Shown: positions 11,090-22,186, numbered from the stretch's first letter. The stretch is 64,000 bases of DNA from Anthoceros angustus (GCA_010909165.1 MU008160.1:992001-1056000), one strand, 5' to 3'. Numbers and translations: made by a program. Notes: a model not told the origin generated them from the letters alone.

Positions 11090-12420
11090 GTGGGGTGGTG
11101 GCTAGTTCCACCACGGTGGCAGCAGGGCCTGGGGGAATTTACAACCCTAGTGGCGGGCGGGACTACCAGTCGGGCCTGGCAGGAGAAGGCACACCCGGCC
11201 GAGGTCGCGACTTTCGGGAGGCGGTCGGAGGCGGCTGCAGCAAGAAGGCGCGCAGCCTTGAGCCAAATCAACATCTCGTCTGNGTTAGGTGAGCATGTTC
11301 ATCACCTTGAACGCTTCCTCACTCCCTGTCCGACAAATCCGACATCAACGGCCGTTGGTTGTTCGGCGTCCTCGACGCTTCACATGGAGGCCTTTGCCGC
11401 CTCTATCTTTCCTACGGCCTTGGGGGTTCCGGAACTTCGCCCCAATTTCCTCCGGGCGGTTGTAAACGCCCTAAGGACCTCACGGTCCACTTCCTAGGGT
11501 CTCTCGAAGGCTCTTAGATCGAACCTCCTTGTTGGCCGCCAACATCTTGCATACTCCGGACTAGAGCACTTGTCAAAGGTCAGAACCCGGCTTAAAAGCG
11601 TCAGGTGCAACTCCTTGACCAGCCTCGCCTCCTCGACACGGCCCGAAGTCAGGTAGCTGGGTGATGATGTTGCGCTCCACCAAGCACCATGGTTTCAACC
11701 TGGCGCCTTGGGTCCATCCTCCCGCTCCCTCGCCCATTTCTTTGAGGCGTAAGCTCCACAATCTTGCCTTCCTCGGCCGCCAGTGTTGCTTCCCGCCAAT
11801 TATTGCTAGAAGGATCTTGGGCTGATCAAAGACAACGCCAGAGCCGGGGCAAAGCACGAGAATGCGTCTGGCTTCATGCATGAAGTTGTTTGGAAGAATG
11901 ACCTCAGCCTCACCTCTCTCCGCGGAAGTAACCGCCATGTAGAAGGCGGTTTCTTGTCCGTGAATCGCCGGGAGCATGGCTTACGCTCGCCTGCGCCTGC
12001 AGCTTCTCGCCTTACTGCCGCTGGTGCGTGAGCGTGAACACCGCTATGCGCAATGCTACTGACTGGCTGCAACGCCTGCCTTCCATTGATGGGCCATCAT
12101 CGCGGGCGCCGGCTCTGTCTAACTCACGCCCAACTTCTAAATTACCTTATTGGGCGACTATCCCATTCGGCACTGGGGTCCTTGAGTGGCACCGGGTCAG
12201 TTACCTACCGAGTCCGGAGTGCACTCCGAACCGCCCGGAGTTGGTCGCGTGCTTATTCCTCCTTTCAGCCTTATTTTACACTCCACACCTACGAAAAAAA
12301 AAGACAAACCCCGCTTATTTCCCAACCCCAAGGGGAGTCCGTTGTCCACACGCGGCCATGGTCTGCGAAGGCATGACCGGCCACCCGACGCCATGGTCTT
12401 CTTGTTTGAGGAGCTCGTGC
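11090..12420 (-). mobile_element. Retroelement-like repeat, copy A
   Basis: The minus strand gives CKMLAANKEVRSKSLRE and an ERNIITQLPDF segment that parallel YALKMLAAANKTARSKSLRE and related sequence at 47.6-48.3 kb. The two loci are therefore divergent copies of one repeat in the same orientation. At 12270-12360 a non-coding stretch (TTATTTTACACTCCACACC, a poly-A run, then GGGGAGTCCG and GTCCACA) also matches, inverted, sequence at 28130-28215. GC-rich and frame-broken; an ambiguous base lies at 11283. A gag-like origin is an inference from the coiled-coil-like composition of copy B. Confidence 0.5.
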
Positions 12421-13060
12421 TTCTTCTGCTACAGGGAGGATCGTGCTTCTTAATGTTTCCAGCATCATAGGTTCCCTCACAAAAACACAATTCCATTGTT
12501 CACAGCTAAGACGCTTGACACAACTGGGCGTGTGCCGAGGTTCAATGTTCTTTGGAACATGGAAGCCGCCTTCAATTGGAACAAGAAACCGGGAACATGT
12601 GGCACCCGGTTCGTGGTGGGATTTGGGGAATCCTGTGCTGAAATTCGTTCTACCACTCCTCCGATGCCAGCGATTTACGGGTGTAGCAGAGATCCTTCTC
12701 CGTTGCGCGTTTCTTCAAATGCACACAAGTTGACCCTCAAGAACAGTTAGGCAAGGCCAATTCAGGAGATGCTCCTTTCACATTGCACTGAGCACATCGT
12801 TTCTTCTGATGTCTTTCAGGAAAAGGTTCGAACAGGCCCATCATGCGAGTCTGTCGTGGACTGCTTTCATACACGCAGTGCACTGCAATGGGCTATGGTA
12901 GTCCACCAAACTCAATTCTATGGGGCTGGACGGCCATTCTGTCCACGTTCATCCATACTCTACATCAACACTCATCAACTCTTCTGAGTCTGTTGTCACA
13001 ATGGCATTACTTCTAATCTGTTAGGTGTCTATTATGGGGTGACCGTATAACCGGCTTTCA
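12420..13060. other. No recognisable feature
   Basis: Several short open frames exist on the plus strand, but none shows a motif, a supported splice pattern or similarity to neighbouring sequence. Confidence 0.5.
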
Positions 13061-13779
13061 CTTTGTGTGCCTGGCCGCACGCGGCTAGAAAGCGGTGGAG
13101 GAAGTGCATCGCAGTGCTCACTGTCGGGCCATTGTCCTACTCTTCGAAACCATCCCCGCGGCATCTGGAGGAATCGCCGAGATGGGCGAGGTGGAAGAGG
13201 TGGAGGCTTTGTTGGGGGGCATCCATATCCAGAGCACCCGCCTTACACAAGCCGGATGTTGCGAGAATGTATGGGTGTGGGCATCGCGATTTGGATGTGA
13301 AGCTTTGGGAGGCCTCGCTGGGCACTTGCAGCCCACGAGTTGAGTCAGAGGGTCGACCAGATGCTGAGGAGGTTGGGGAGGTGAGCGACGCGCCGCCCCA
13401 CTCGGCGCCTCATCTGGACTGTCATTCAACCATGTGATGACATGGGTACTGGACAATAAGCGGCGTTTGCTCGCTCCCGGTGTTTGCCCCTCCTTCCATG
13501 ATTTGAACATTGCGGGCCTCGTCTGGACTTTGCAAGATGGGAGAATAATCGGCAAAGCCTTGGCCAGGAACATCACCTTGCAAGGGTTGCACATTGGTGG
13601 TGTGCTACATTGATATGAGGGTACGGGGGAATTGCTTCGCACCGGATTGGGAGAAACCAGCACCAAGGGACATGTGACGGTGGGCAATAGATGTGTCACT
13701 AGGCTCGTAATTCATGTAATTCAGAGATTGTGGCAAATCAAGATTTGGCACACGCACAAAATGTCTTTGTAACGCGAGA

Positions 13780-13926
13780 AAGTGGAGTTCTCAGTTGATA
13801 TCTGCCAAAGCGGGACTCAAAGTAGACAAGGCCAGAGCCCTCAAGAATGCGAGAGAAAGTGGAGTTCTCAGTTGATATCTGCCAAAGCGGGACTCGAAGT
13901 AGACAAGGCCAGAGCCCTCAAGAAAC
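13780..13926. repeat. ~73-bp direct duplication inside ROCO copy A
   Basis: The segment starting GCGAGAAAGTGGAGTTCTCA and ending GGCCAGAGCCCTCAAGAA occurs twice in tandem with very few differences. Copy B has a single version, so the duplication arose in copy A. Confidence 0.85.
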
Positions 13927-14041
13927 TGAGTATGGGAGGATGGTTTAGCACAGAGTTTAGTGATACAGTTTTTACATCCTTAGGGGGGAGTACAACTATA
14001 GAAACTCTCGATATTCGTGAATATAGCGAATTGACTTCAAA

Positions 14042-14599
14042 AGTAAGAAGCCTTGCATGAGAAGCATGCAGCCCTGGATCTAGTTAGTAAGTTGTAAGTA
14101 GTGGTGGTAAGACTTAGCTTAGGGCTTAAGGAAGAAAGTCTGCTTTAAGCAGTTACTTTGGAAATGTTGTAAGCCTCCCTATAAAAGGAGATGAGGCTAG
14201 CCCTAGTGAAGCATCTTGTGATCCTAGCATGGGGAGCTACACTCTTGAGGATAGGACTTTGGAGCCTAGAGGCCTTGGGAGCCTGGAGTGTGAGCATGTC
14301 TAGAAGGATCCTAGTACTTGGGAGCTACACTCTTGTGAGGATAGGACTGTGGTGCCTAGAGTGTGAGCGTGCTAGAGGAGAGTTGTTGAGGAGGAGATCG
14401 GGGAGAGCTAAGCTCCTAGCAGGCAAAGATGGGGAGCTCTCTCGATCTCTCATGTATTCTTGTTGACTCTTGTTGGAATAAATAGCGCGCAGTCTTTGCG
14501 AGCGAGTCGTCCGTGGAAGGACGGGGGCTACTTGGAGGCCTAGTGTGGTGATGTTTTTGTCACTAAGCTGCGACGCCCACCTCATTGAAAGGGGGTGTT
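14042..14599. mobile_element. 558-bp insertion flanked by 8-bp direct repeat ACTTCAAA
   Basis: ROCO copy B reads straight through this point (TTGACTTCAAAAATATTCAC). Copy A is split, with ACTTCAAA at 14034-14041 and again at 14600-14607, as expected of a target-site duplication. The insert has a TATA-like CTATAAAAGG, a late AATAAA, an internal repeat (GGAGCTACACTCTTG...AGGATAGGACT, twice) and ends in GAAAGGGGGTGTT. That end resembles a polypurine tract plus the first bases of an LTR. It carries no protein-coding ORF. The best reading is a non-autonomous LTR-type (TRIM-like) element or a deletion derivative. Typical TG...CA termini are not both present. Confidence 0.7.
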
Positions 14600-15842
14600 A
14601 CTTCAAATATATTTACAGATCTTATGGGAAGCTTAGATTCAAATGAATCCTTGGTAACTATAGAAATAAATAATCAGCACTGGAAAATGGAAGGAAAAAG
14701 AGCATTGTTTAGTGAAGCTCCGCGACGAAATCGTCGTCAAGTTGCATATTTACCGGCAAGTTATAGAAAATGCTTCAGATTTGTACTTCCAAAAGTGGGT
14801 AGATTCTTTCTTCATGAATCATGAGAGATTATGTCTTACAAAGATATGAAAAAAAAGGTTTGAGGATGAATTGAAGTATTGGCTAACATTTATTGCATCT
14901 AATGTCAAGTAGGGAAGTGTAGTGAAACCAAAATTATTGGTTATAATTACGTACCTAGATAAATTTGAAAAAGAGGAACAACTTAGAGAAAGTATACAAA
15001 TGAAGTATGTAACAAGAGAGTTTTCAGATTTAATAGATATAATTCCAAAAATAGAAATGATCAAGGCTTATTCATTGAAATGCATAAAGAACGTATCACG
15101 TGAGATATTTAAAATCTTAAAAATTGCATGTGAGAACTCAAAATTAGTACCTAAGGTATGTGAGAAATTGAGTAAAGCCTTCATAAAGTAGGTATCTAAG
15201 AATCAACCTTTATGCAACAAGAGAGATTTGAAAGCTATTATGTGCAACATCTTGAAGAGTTCAAGCGGTTGACGTCTGCTGACCGAGAGAACATAGTATC
15301 TGCCATTTCATCCTATCTTCATGATGTTGGAAAAATTATCCAGTTGAAAATTAAAAATGTAATAGTACTTAATCCTAATTGGATTACTCACAACTTTCTA
15401 GGTCATTTCATACAATCACATAGTCCACTCTTACCCCCTACTACTGAAGGATTTGTGAAATGAGAATTACTTGAGTCAGTTCTTACTAACTTTTCAAAGG
15501 ACTATATCGGACTTGAGAAACTTTTCAAAGGACTATACCGGACTTTAGACTCAGGACTTGGTGAATATTATGTTGGAGTTGGAGTTATGTTACGAGGCAC
15601 CTCTAGATATGGAAAGGGTTTTTCATTCCAACAACCATCAATCGGCAAGTAGGCGCAAGTAGTGAAAGATCTCTACAATGGCCAACTACTTGAGAATGAT
15701 GTAAACTATGAGAATGATGTAAACTATGAGTTTATAGACTGCCGCTTCCTATGTCAAGATGTTCGAATTTTTTTAACTGACGATTTTTTCCCGAGGTTTC
15801 AGGTAAATATTTTTCTTTTTCTGGCAAGTTTTTGAGGTGAAA

Positions 15843-16010
15843 CATCGGGTATGCTGGGAGTTGCAGAGAATGGTAATCCGTTTACCCTTGTGATGGTCGA
15901 CGGCGTGTCCGCTAGGAACAACGATCTGCATTCAAATTAATCCGAGATGCTCGCTCTTCGGATGTGCATATGTATTTCCGCTCATTCGTATCGAGACCCT
16001 GTACATGTCC
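15843..16010 (+). repeat. Partial duplicate of SLX1 intron/exon-edge sequence
   Basis: ACATCGGGTATGCTGGGAG and GATGCTCGCTCTTC...GATGTGCATATGTATTTCC resemble 16983-17010 and 16870-16900. This places a rearranged scrap of SLX1-region sequence directly after ROCO copy A. At the equivalent exon edge this copy has GT (CATCGG/GTATGC) where the gene itself has GC. Confidence 0.6.
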
Positions 16011-16159
16011 ACCCGTCTACGAAGGAAGCCGGATGAGAAGCCGCTTCCGTGAGTCTAAGACCTCGCCAATTCACTCCACAAGATACTTGCACGATTCTCA
16101 ACGCTCTCAACCTCACAACACAACACTAGGCTCCAGTAGCCCGTCATGACGACCGCAGG

Positions 16160-16560
16160 CCACCTCCTCGAGGTGTCATTTTATTGCAAGAATACAACAA
16201 TGGAATCTGGCTATCTATCGAGGAGGTGCTGCTCTTTATTGCAAGAATACAACAATGGAATCGGCTATGCCTGCCCGCACGCTCTTGATTCCATGACAAG
16301 CTCACTAGCCTCTCCAGCCTCTCTCAACACAAAGGCTTGCACAAGACACTGCTCTCTCTCAAAGAATGAGTAACTTGTTCCTCAAAGCTCTCGCTCTAGC
16401 CCTAATATATCCCGCAGCCTGACCTCAACTAGGCAGCTGTTAAATCTAGGGATTTTCTCAAAGAGTGAGTAACTTGTTCCTCAAAGCCCTCGCTCTAGCC
16501 CTTATATATCCCGCAGCCTGACCTCAACTAGGCAGCTGTTAAATCTAGGGATTCTTACAT
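16160..16560. repeat. Two local tandem duplications
   Basis: TTATTGCAAGAATACAACAA(TGGAATC) occurs twice at 16180-16262. A unit of about 100 bp (GAGTAACTTGTTCCTCAAAG ... AGGCAGCTGTTAAATCTAGG) occurs at about 16366-16452 and again at about 16467-16552. The surrounding 16010-16740 has no recognisable gene. Confidence 0.8.
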
Positions 16561-16947
16561 ACCACAGATCACTAAGAGTTCTCTCTAGGCAGCTCTTCAT
16601 TTATGGCTGTAACAATTCCTCTCTAACAAGAGATTGCATGAAGCATGGAACACATGCATCTTCTTAACATGCCAGCTACTAACTTAGCTTTTTACCTCTT
16701 TCAACTTTTCATCTTTCTACCTAGTTCACCAGTGCCGTTCCTGGTAGCGTGGGAGTTGCAGGGAATGATAATTCGCTTTTACCTGCTTGACAGTAATTCT
16801 GACAGCAGGTGTCTGTTGTGGAACAGCGGTCTGTCTTTTCTGGCCGGATTGATTTGTCCAAAGCCATCTCGTGATGCTCGCTCTTCCAGATGTGCATATG
16901 TATTTCCAGTCCTCATTCGTATCAGAGACCCTGTACTGTCCATGCAG

Positions 16948-18175
16948 GCTACAAGAATCCTCGCAGCAAGGGTCGCACCTACATCGGGCATACTGGGAGC
17001 TGCAGGGAATGGTAATTCGCTTACCTGCTTGACCGTAATTCTGACAGCAGGTGTCTGTTGTGGAACAGATTCACTGTAAATCCGCGCAGGCGTCTGAGGC
17101 AGCACAACGGTCTGGTCAAACAGGGAGCATGGCTGACAAAGAAGAACCGGCCCTGGAACATGATTCTTTGCGTGCACGGTTTCCACACACAGGTGGATGC
17201 TTTACAGGCGAGTGTGTCTACTTGGACCATGTTGTAGTCGTGAGTGTCTGAGCACACTCTCGATGTTGATCCACCGCTCTGTTCTGTTGTGTTCTGGTGC
17301 ACAGTTTGAATGGGCATGGCAGCATCCCCTCAAGTCTCTGGCGGTGAGGGAGGCCGCTGCCAAGATACAGATGAGGGGAATCCGTGGCAAGGTCCTTCTG
17401 CTTTTCATCATGCTCACATGTCGGAAATGGCAGAGGTAGGCAATGTTGCATGCTTTCTTCTCGTTTTGGTGCTTGCACAAGTCCGTGTTGAAGGCTGAGC
17501 AAGCTTCGTGTGCCTTGGCACAAGTGCAGCATGCACCTGAACGCGCAGTTCTTCTCCACCCAGTACGCGCACCTCCGAAACGGTTGCCCTCCTCTCGCAC
17601 GCCAGATGCGAGTTTCTGTTAACCCCATGGATGATATCCCCTGTTACGGGAGTGCAGCACCGGAGTCAGATGAAATGGAGGTCTCAGCAGAGGAGGAGGA
17701 GGAGGAGCAGGATGCAGGCAAGGAGCAAAGCCCTGCTCCGGAGTCACCACCGACACCCACAGCCCAGGCATGAGAGCCCCTGGGCATGTCCTCCCAGGAG
17801 ATGATGCCATCGGAGAAATCAAATTTGGTGCCCTGCGGTACCCGGACTCTTGAATGCAGCAGCCCTTGGTTGAGGAGACATTGCTCTGCTCCAGATTCAC
17901 CAGCAGCAGAACCCGAAAGCTCACCCTGCCAGGAGCTGCCTCTGCAGGAATCAAACTGGATGGCTCCCACCGACAGGATCCATTGCAACAACTCATGGCA
18001 ACCCAGGCAACGGAGGAAAGTGCGCAAGGAGGCAGCATTTTTCTGCCCTCCGAGTAGTTTTGAGGTGATTGTCATTGATGCTTCCCCTTTGCCAGCCCGC
18101 AGTGACAGGGAGGTGGTCTATATCGAGGCCTCTCCCCTTCCCGTCTGTAGGGGAGTAATAGTCATCGAGGACTGA
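16948..18175 (+). CDS. SLX1: SLX1-type GIY-YIG structure-specific endonuclease, 5' exon(s) not located
   Basis: SLX1 is the nuclease subunit that, with SLX4, cuts branched DNA in the nucleus during repair. Exon 16948-16987 reads [13 protein letters not shown]. Exon 17069-17207 continues [27 protein letters not shown] and [13 protein letters not shown]. Exon 17305-17435 gives [20 protein letters not shown] and [13 protein letters not shown]. Exon 17530 onward gives [15 protein letters not shown] and NPMDDIPCY. These are hallmark SLX1 segments in order, with phases that join exactly. The exon bearing the first catalytic tyrosine motif upstream of 16948 was not found. Two introns appear to start with GC (at 16988 and 17208). 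An in-frame TGA at 17771-17773 is avoided if GAG/GTCTCA (17681) is spliced to CAG/GAG (17798); the frame then runs to 18175. An acidic run (EEEEEE) precedes a tail with VIVID, VVYIE and VIVIED. No RING/PHD zinc finger is visible in the tail. Confidence 0.75.
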
Positions 18176-18712
18176 CCTTGGTAGCGTGCCTGGCGTGCTT
18201 TTATGTGGGCCCTGACAAACAGTGTGTTAGGAAGAGGGGTGGCATTTGTGTGGCCTCCTGCGGGGAGCGGAGCATGAGTTCCTCTAGCTGGGCAGGCGAC
18301 AATTCTCAGCGGCTGGGGCTACAATTCGTCTGAGAGCAACCCTGAACCTTCAGTAGTCCCCAAGCCACTGCGCAACCGCACTAGATAGCTTCCAACAGTA
18401 GACTTAGACAGCCTCTAACATTATTCAGCAGACATGCAGATATCGTGGTCCTCATGGTAGAACTCTGGCAATGCGTCCGTCACCTGTCTTCATCATTCAA
18501 CGACCGCCAGAATGCAAAAACGTTTTGTCTTGGCCGGAATGCATGATGCATGGAGTTTCGGGCATTCGGTGAGCGAGAACGTTCTACAACCTAGTAGTGC
18601 ACCCTCGCAACATCCTGTACCGCATCAGACCCATCACCACAGAACCGGGCTCTGGACTGCCCGTCTCCGCAATGCACCACGGGCGGGGCCCGAGCACCTG
18701 ATGCGCGCAAGA
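18176..18712. other. No recognisable feature downstream of SLX1
   Basis: No ORF with motif support is seen on either strand. This presumably contains the 3' end of the SLX1 transcript. Confidence 0.4.
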
Positions 18713-18724
18713 TCACGACATGCG

Positions 18725-18860
18725 GTTGGAGTTGCTGCTGCCGAAACACTCTACTGCTGCTGCTTTTGCCGGAGCACTTTGTTGTAACGTGTTGTTGCCA
18801 CAACACTTTGCTGCTGCTGTTGCCAAAACACTTTGCTGCTGCCGGAACAGGTACACTGAA
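18725..18860. repeat. CTG-rich repeat (TTGCTGCTGCCG/AACACTTTGC units)
   Basis: Units of roughly 21-27 bp built from TTGCTGCTG, CCGGAGCACT and CAACACTTTG repeat five to six times. The region gives open frames on both strands by composition only. Confidence 0.6.
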
Positions 18861-18959
18861 AAGTGTTGGAAGGATGCTGGCCCTGGTACAGTTGAGGCTA
18901 TCCATACTGAATTGCAGGTCTGTAAGGTCTTCTCCAAGATGTAAGAAAACGAAGAGCGT

Positions 18960-19130
18960 GCGACAAGAGAAGTAAACGCAGTGCCGCCATCTGTCTTAAC
19001 ATGTTCCCACGTTTCCTTGAAACACTGCATTGCCATTTTTCCATCCCCATGTTCAGCGTAGCCATGCAGCACAGAACTCCAAGTCACCATATCTCTTGCA
19101 GGCAGTCTGTCAATTTCCTTGCCGGTTCCA
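18960..19130 (-). pseudogene. PPR repeat fragment
   Basis: The minus strand reads DRLPARDMVTWSSVLHGYAE, then HGDGKMAMQCFKE and EHVKTDGGTAFTSLV, which is one S/P-type PPR unit. The frame then runs into the CTG-rich repeat, and no further PPR units are attached. It is an isolated remnant. 19130-19860 holds nothing else I recognise. Confidence 0.65.
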
Positions 19131-19865
19131 GGAGGAGCTCGTTCTCGCTATTTTCCTACAGATCATGTCTTGCAAGCCTCTGGTGTTGGGTAGCGCAGTG
19201 CATAGGAAGGACTATACAAAGGTCGATAGGAGGACTGTGATCAGCTGTTCTAAACACTCCAATATGAACAAGCCTGCCTGAACTATCATTGGTGCACAGA
19301 TTTTCTGGCCAGTCTCATGATCCTGCGGTGGAAGAGATATGTAGGTGCAGATACTTACTCTGTCTTGTATCTGTGACGGCAGCTGTAAGCCTGTAGCCAT
19401 GTTGGTGGATTTGTTGCTCCCGGTGACTGCATTTGTCGTCAGATAGTCACTTGTGGGATTTGGGGAGCCCAAAAGTATCCATTTCATGGTTTCCAATGTA
19501 TCTCAAGTCACACCAAGAGATGAACTTGAAGGTTTGTGCCCTGCTCCTCTGTGCACCTTGATCTACCGGTCTTGTGAGAAGTATAGATGAGACTTAGTAG
19601 TAGACAGGTTGCCGAACTGGAAATCGTTGATTGTGCAGGTTTGGTCTAGGATACGAAACAGGCATGAACCCGGATTTATTTCTCGCTACATTCAGGTAGT
19701 TAGATACAAGGGACTTAAGTGCTCATAGTTTGCAGAATATCCACTTTCCTGCTCGTAGGCAGCAACAAGCTGTGAAAGCTCTGTTGGTGGCACTATCGTC
19801 TAGCCTTCTACTTTAGGTGAACAAGCAACCATTCACGTTACATCAAAGTTCTTCATTATGCCGAG

Positions 19866-20502
19866 AATTTTGAAGTGCAGGGTACAATGGCGTTAGTTGG
19901 TCAAAAACAATAAGAAACGTTTCTTCAAGTTCAGATTGAAACGGGTGAAAAAAAAGTTTCCAATTCAAGAACCATCCTCATTGACACAGAACCTGTATCT
20001 AAGACAAAATATACTCGGCTTGAAGGAGCCGAACAGACCTTTCCAACTGGTGGACCTGGGGCATATTGAATTGGCAGTGCAAAGCAAGCAGGACCCTCTT
20101 GTTCCTCTTGGCATAAACTGCCGGCCCTCTGTCTCTGGCGGGGAATGTTGGATCAACATCGAGTGTGAAGCCTCAAAAGCATTTGATCTGAAGAATGTTG
20201 TAATCAGCATACCCTTGCCACCTTTGGCAAAGGATCCACCAAGCTTGAATCAAGTTGATGGAGACTGGACGTATGATGCACCAAAGTCCGTCCTGGACCT
20301 GGAATGGTCCATCACCTTAATTGATAATAGCAATCGGAATGGGACCATAAAGTTTGTGGTGCCACCAGCAGTTCCATTAGCCTTCTTGCCGATTGATGTG
20401 AAATTCACTGCCACCAAGACGTGCTGTGATACGAAGGTCGGCACCGTTAGGACGGGTTTACTTACCGGCAGGGTTTACTTGCCGAGACTGGCTTTGTTCT
20501 GA
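19866..20502 (+). pseudogene. Coatomer subunit delta (delta-COP) C-terminal fragment, copy 1
   Basis: Delta-COP is a COPI coat subunit acting in Golgi-to-ER vesicle transport; its C-terminus is a mu-homology domain. The sequence shows NFEVQGTMAL, then after frame changes [72 protein letters not shown] and FVVPPAVPLAFLPIDVKFTA, all in family order. The N-terminal longin part is absent, and at least two frameshifts lie before about 20060. The end (after CCDTKVGTVR) no longer resembles the usual C-terminus. It is a fragment, not a working gene. It sits directly 5' of ABC1K exons and is duplicated with them. Confidence 0.75.
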
Positions 20503-21100
20503 AAGGATGATGCGTGCGGCTTTGTTGTTCTGTTTTGTAAGATGATTTTGGTGTTCGTCGTGTTTGTTGAATTGGCGGTGGTTTTGTTGTGGCAGGGTTA
20601 GGTTTGGCTGATGAGCTTGGACGGGGTCTGCATGGGAGCTTGACTACAACGTGGAGGCCACAAATGTGGAAGAATTTTGAGTATGGATCGAACCTTTTGT
20701 CATGAAGTTTTGGATTGTCCAAGCAGCAGTTGCTCCAGAGCTGTCGTAACATGTAGCCATCCTTCTGGCAGCTTTATTCCTTGGACTCTGGTTGATGGGA
20801 TCACAATTGGTGGCTTTCCCTTGTAGGAAGCACGTGCTCACTTGAAGTACATGGTGGTTCCTCGTACCCTGCCTATGACTACCAAGAGGGTCCTGACTAT
20901 GGAATGGGTGCAAGGTGATCGACCTGGGGACATGCAACTAATTGCAGAGGGGCATCGTCGAGTGGTCAGCTGGCTATTGTTGAGGATCAGAATGAAGCAA
21001 AGCGACATCTCATGCCGATGGTAGGTGGCAAAGTGAGAGCGTGCTGAATCTTGTCACACTGGATTTCAGTGTTCAGACGGTTCTACAGCCAGTGCACTGG
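20022..21100. repeat. Tandem duplication unit 1 (delta-COP + ABC1K exon)
   Basis: The block from CTTGAAGGAGCCGAACAGAC to GTGCACTGGCTTG is repeated immediately downstream with a few single-base and small-indel differences, for example GGCAGTGCAAAG against GGCGAGTGCAAAG. Confidence 0.9.
20828..21030 (+). pseudogene. ABC1K (UbiB/ADCK-like) kinase exon, copy 1
   Basis: After an acceptor-like CCCTTGTAG the exon reads EARAHLKYMVVPRTLPMTTK, RVLTMEWVQGDRPGDMQL. The VP-R-T-x-x-x-M-T-T-x-R-V-L-T-M-E-W pattern is diagnostic of atypical ABC1-family kinases, which act mostly in plastids and mitochondria. The frame breaks soon after. This copy lacks the downstream exons because it is followed by a second delta-COP fragment. 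Confidence 0.7.
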
Positions 21101-21586
21101 CTTGAAGGAGCCGAACAGACCTTTCCAACTGGTGGACCTGGGGCATATTGAATTGGCGAGTGCAAAGCAAGCAGGACCTCTTGTTCCTCTTGGCATAAAC
21201 TGCCGGCCCTCTGTCTCTGGCGGGGAATGTTGGATCAACATCGAGTGTGAAGCCTCAAAAGCATTTGATCTGAAGAATGTTGTAATCAGCATACCCTTGC
21301 CACCTTTGCGGCAAAGGATCCACCAAGCTTGAATCAAGTTGATGGAGACTGGACGTATGATGCACCAAAGTCCGTCCTGGACCTGGAATGGTCCATCACC
21401 TTAATTGATAATACCAATCGGAATGGGACCATAAAGTTTGTGGTGCCACCAGCAGTTCCATTAGCCTTCTTGCCGATTGATGTGAAATTCACTGCCACCA
21501 AGACGTGCTGTGATACGAAGGTCGGCACCGTTAGGAAGGGTTTACTTACCGGCAGGGTTTACTTGCCGAGACTGGCTTTGTTCTGA
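21101..21586 (+). pseudogene. Delta-COP C-terminal fragment, copy 2
   Basis: This is nearly identical to copy 1 from [11 protein letters not shown] to the final LPRLALF. It has a frameshift after IELA and another at PPLRQRIHQ, where copy 1 keeps the frame through [12 protein letters not shown]. The upstream NFEVQGTMAL portion is missing because the duplication starts inside the gene fragment. Confidence 0.75.
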
Positions 21587-22186
21587 AAGGATGATGCGTG
21601 CGGCTTTGTTGTTCTGTTTTGTAAGATGATTTTGGTGTTCGTCGTGTTTGTTGAATTGGCGGTGGTTTTGTGGCAGGGTTAGGTCTGGCTGATGAGCTTG
21701 GACGGGGTCTGCATGGGAGCTTGACTACAACGTGGAGGCCACAAATGTGGAAGAATTTTGAGTATGGATCGAACCTTTTGTCATGAAGTTTTGGATTGTC
21801 CAAGCAGCAGTTGCTCCAGAGCTGTCGTAACATGTAGCCATCCTTCTGGCAGCTTTATTCCTTGGACTCTGGTTGATGGGATCACAATTGGTGGCTTTCC
21901 CTTGTAGGAAGCACGTGCTCACTTGAAGTACATGGTGGTTCCTCGTACCTGCCTGCTATGACTACCAAGAGGGTCCTGACTATGGAATGGGTGCAAGGTG
22001 ATCGACCTGGGGACATGCAACTAATTGCAGAGGGGCATCGTCGAGTGGTTAGCTGGCTATTGTTGAGGATCAGAATGAAGCAAAGCGACATCTCATGCCG
22101 ATGGTAGGTGGCAAAGTGAGAGCGTGCTGAATCTTGTCACACTGGATTTCATCGACTGTTCAGACGGTTCTACAGCCACTGCACTG
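21101..22186. repeat. Tandem duplication unit 2 (delta-COP + ABC1K exon)
   Basis: This is the second copy of the roughly 1.08-kb unit. It ends at CACTGCACTGGCTTG and then continues into unique ABC1K intron sequence. Confidence 0.9.

Larger units (their letters stand above)
13060..15842 (+). pseudogene. LRR-Roc-COR (ROCO/TORNADO1-like) gene, truncated copy A
   Basis: ROCO proteins combine leucine-rich repeats, a Ras-like Roc GTPase and a COR domain. This copy aligns along its length with the fuller copy at 23.4-27.6 kb in the same orientation. Recognisable pieces are a decayed LRR part (13100-13440, GHCPTL and EEVEALLGG), a linker (13930-14040 and 14605-14820, FSDTVFTSLGGSTTIETLDI, NESLVTIEIN, FVLPKVGRFFL), Roc remnants (14850-15190, FEDELKYWLTFIASNVK, PKLLVIITYLDKFEK) and the COR start (15212-15463, ISSYLHDVGKIIQLK, NPNWITHNFLGHFIQ). 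Homology to copy B ends at about 15842, inside an intron, where the sequence passes into SLX1-like intron sequence. Stops, frameshifts and a 558-bp insertion break it, so it is a pseudogene. Confidence 0.75.

Noticed and set aside
14042..14599. Simple solo LTR
   Set aside because: Ends are not TG...CA and a polypurine-like tract lies inside the right end, so a plain solo LTR does not fit.
19897..21586. LEA14/WHy-type stress protein for the duplicated 19.9-21.6 kb ORFs
   Set aside because: The order [35 protein letters not shown] is that of the delta-COP mu-homology domain, not LEA14.
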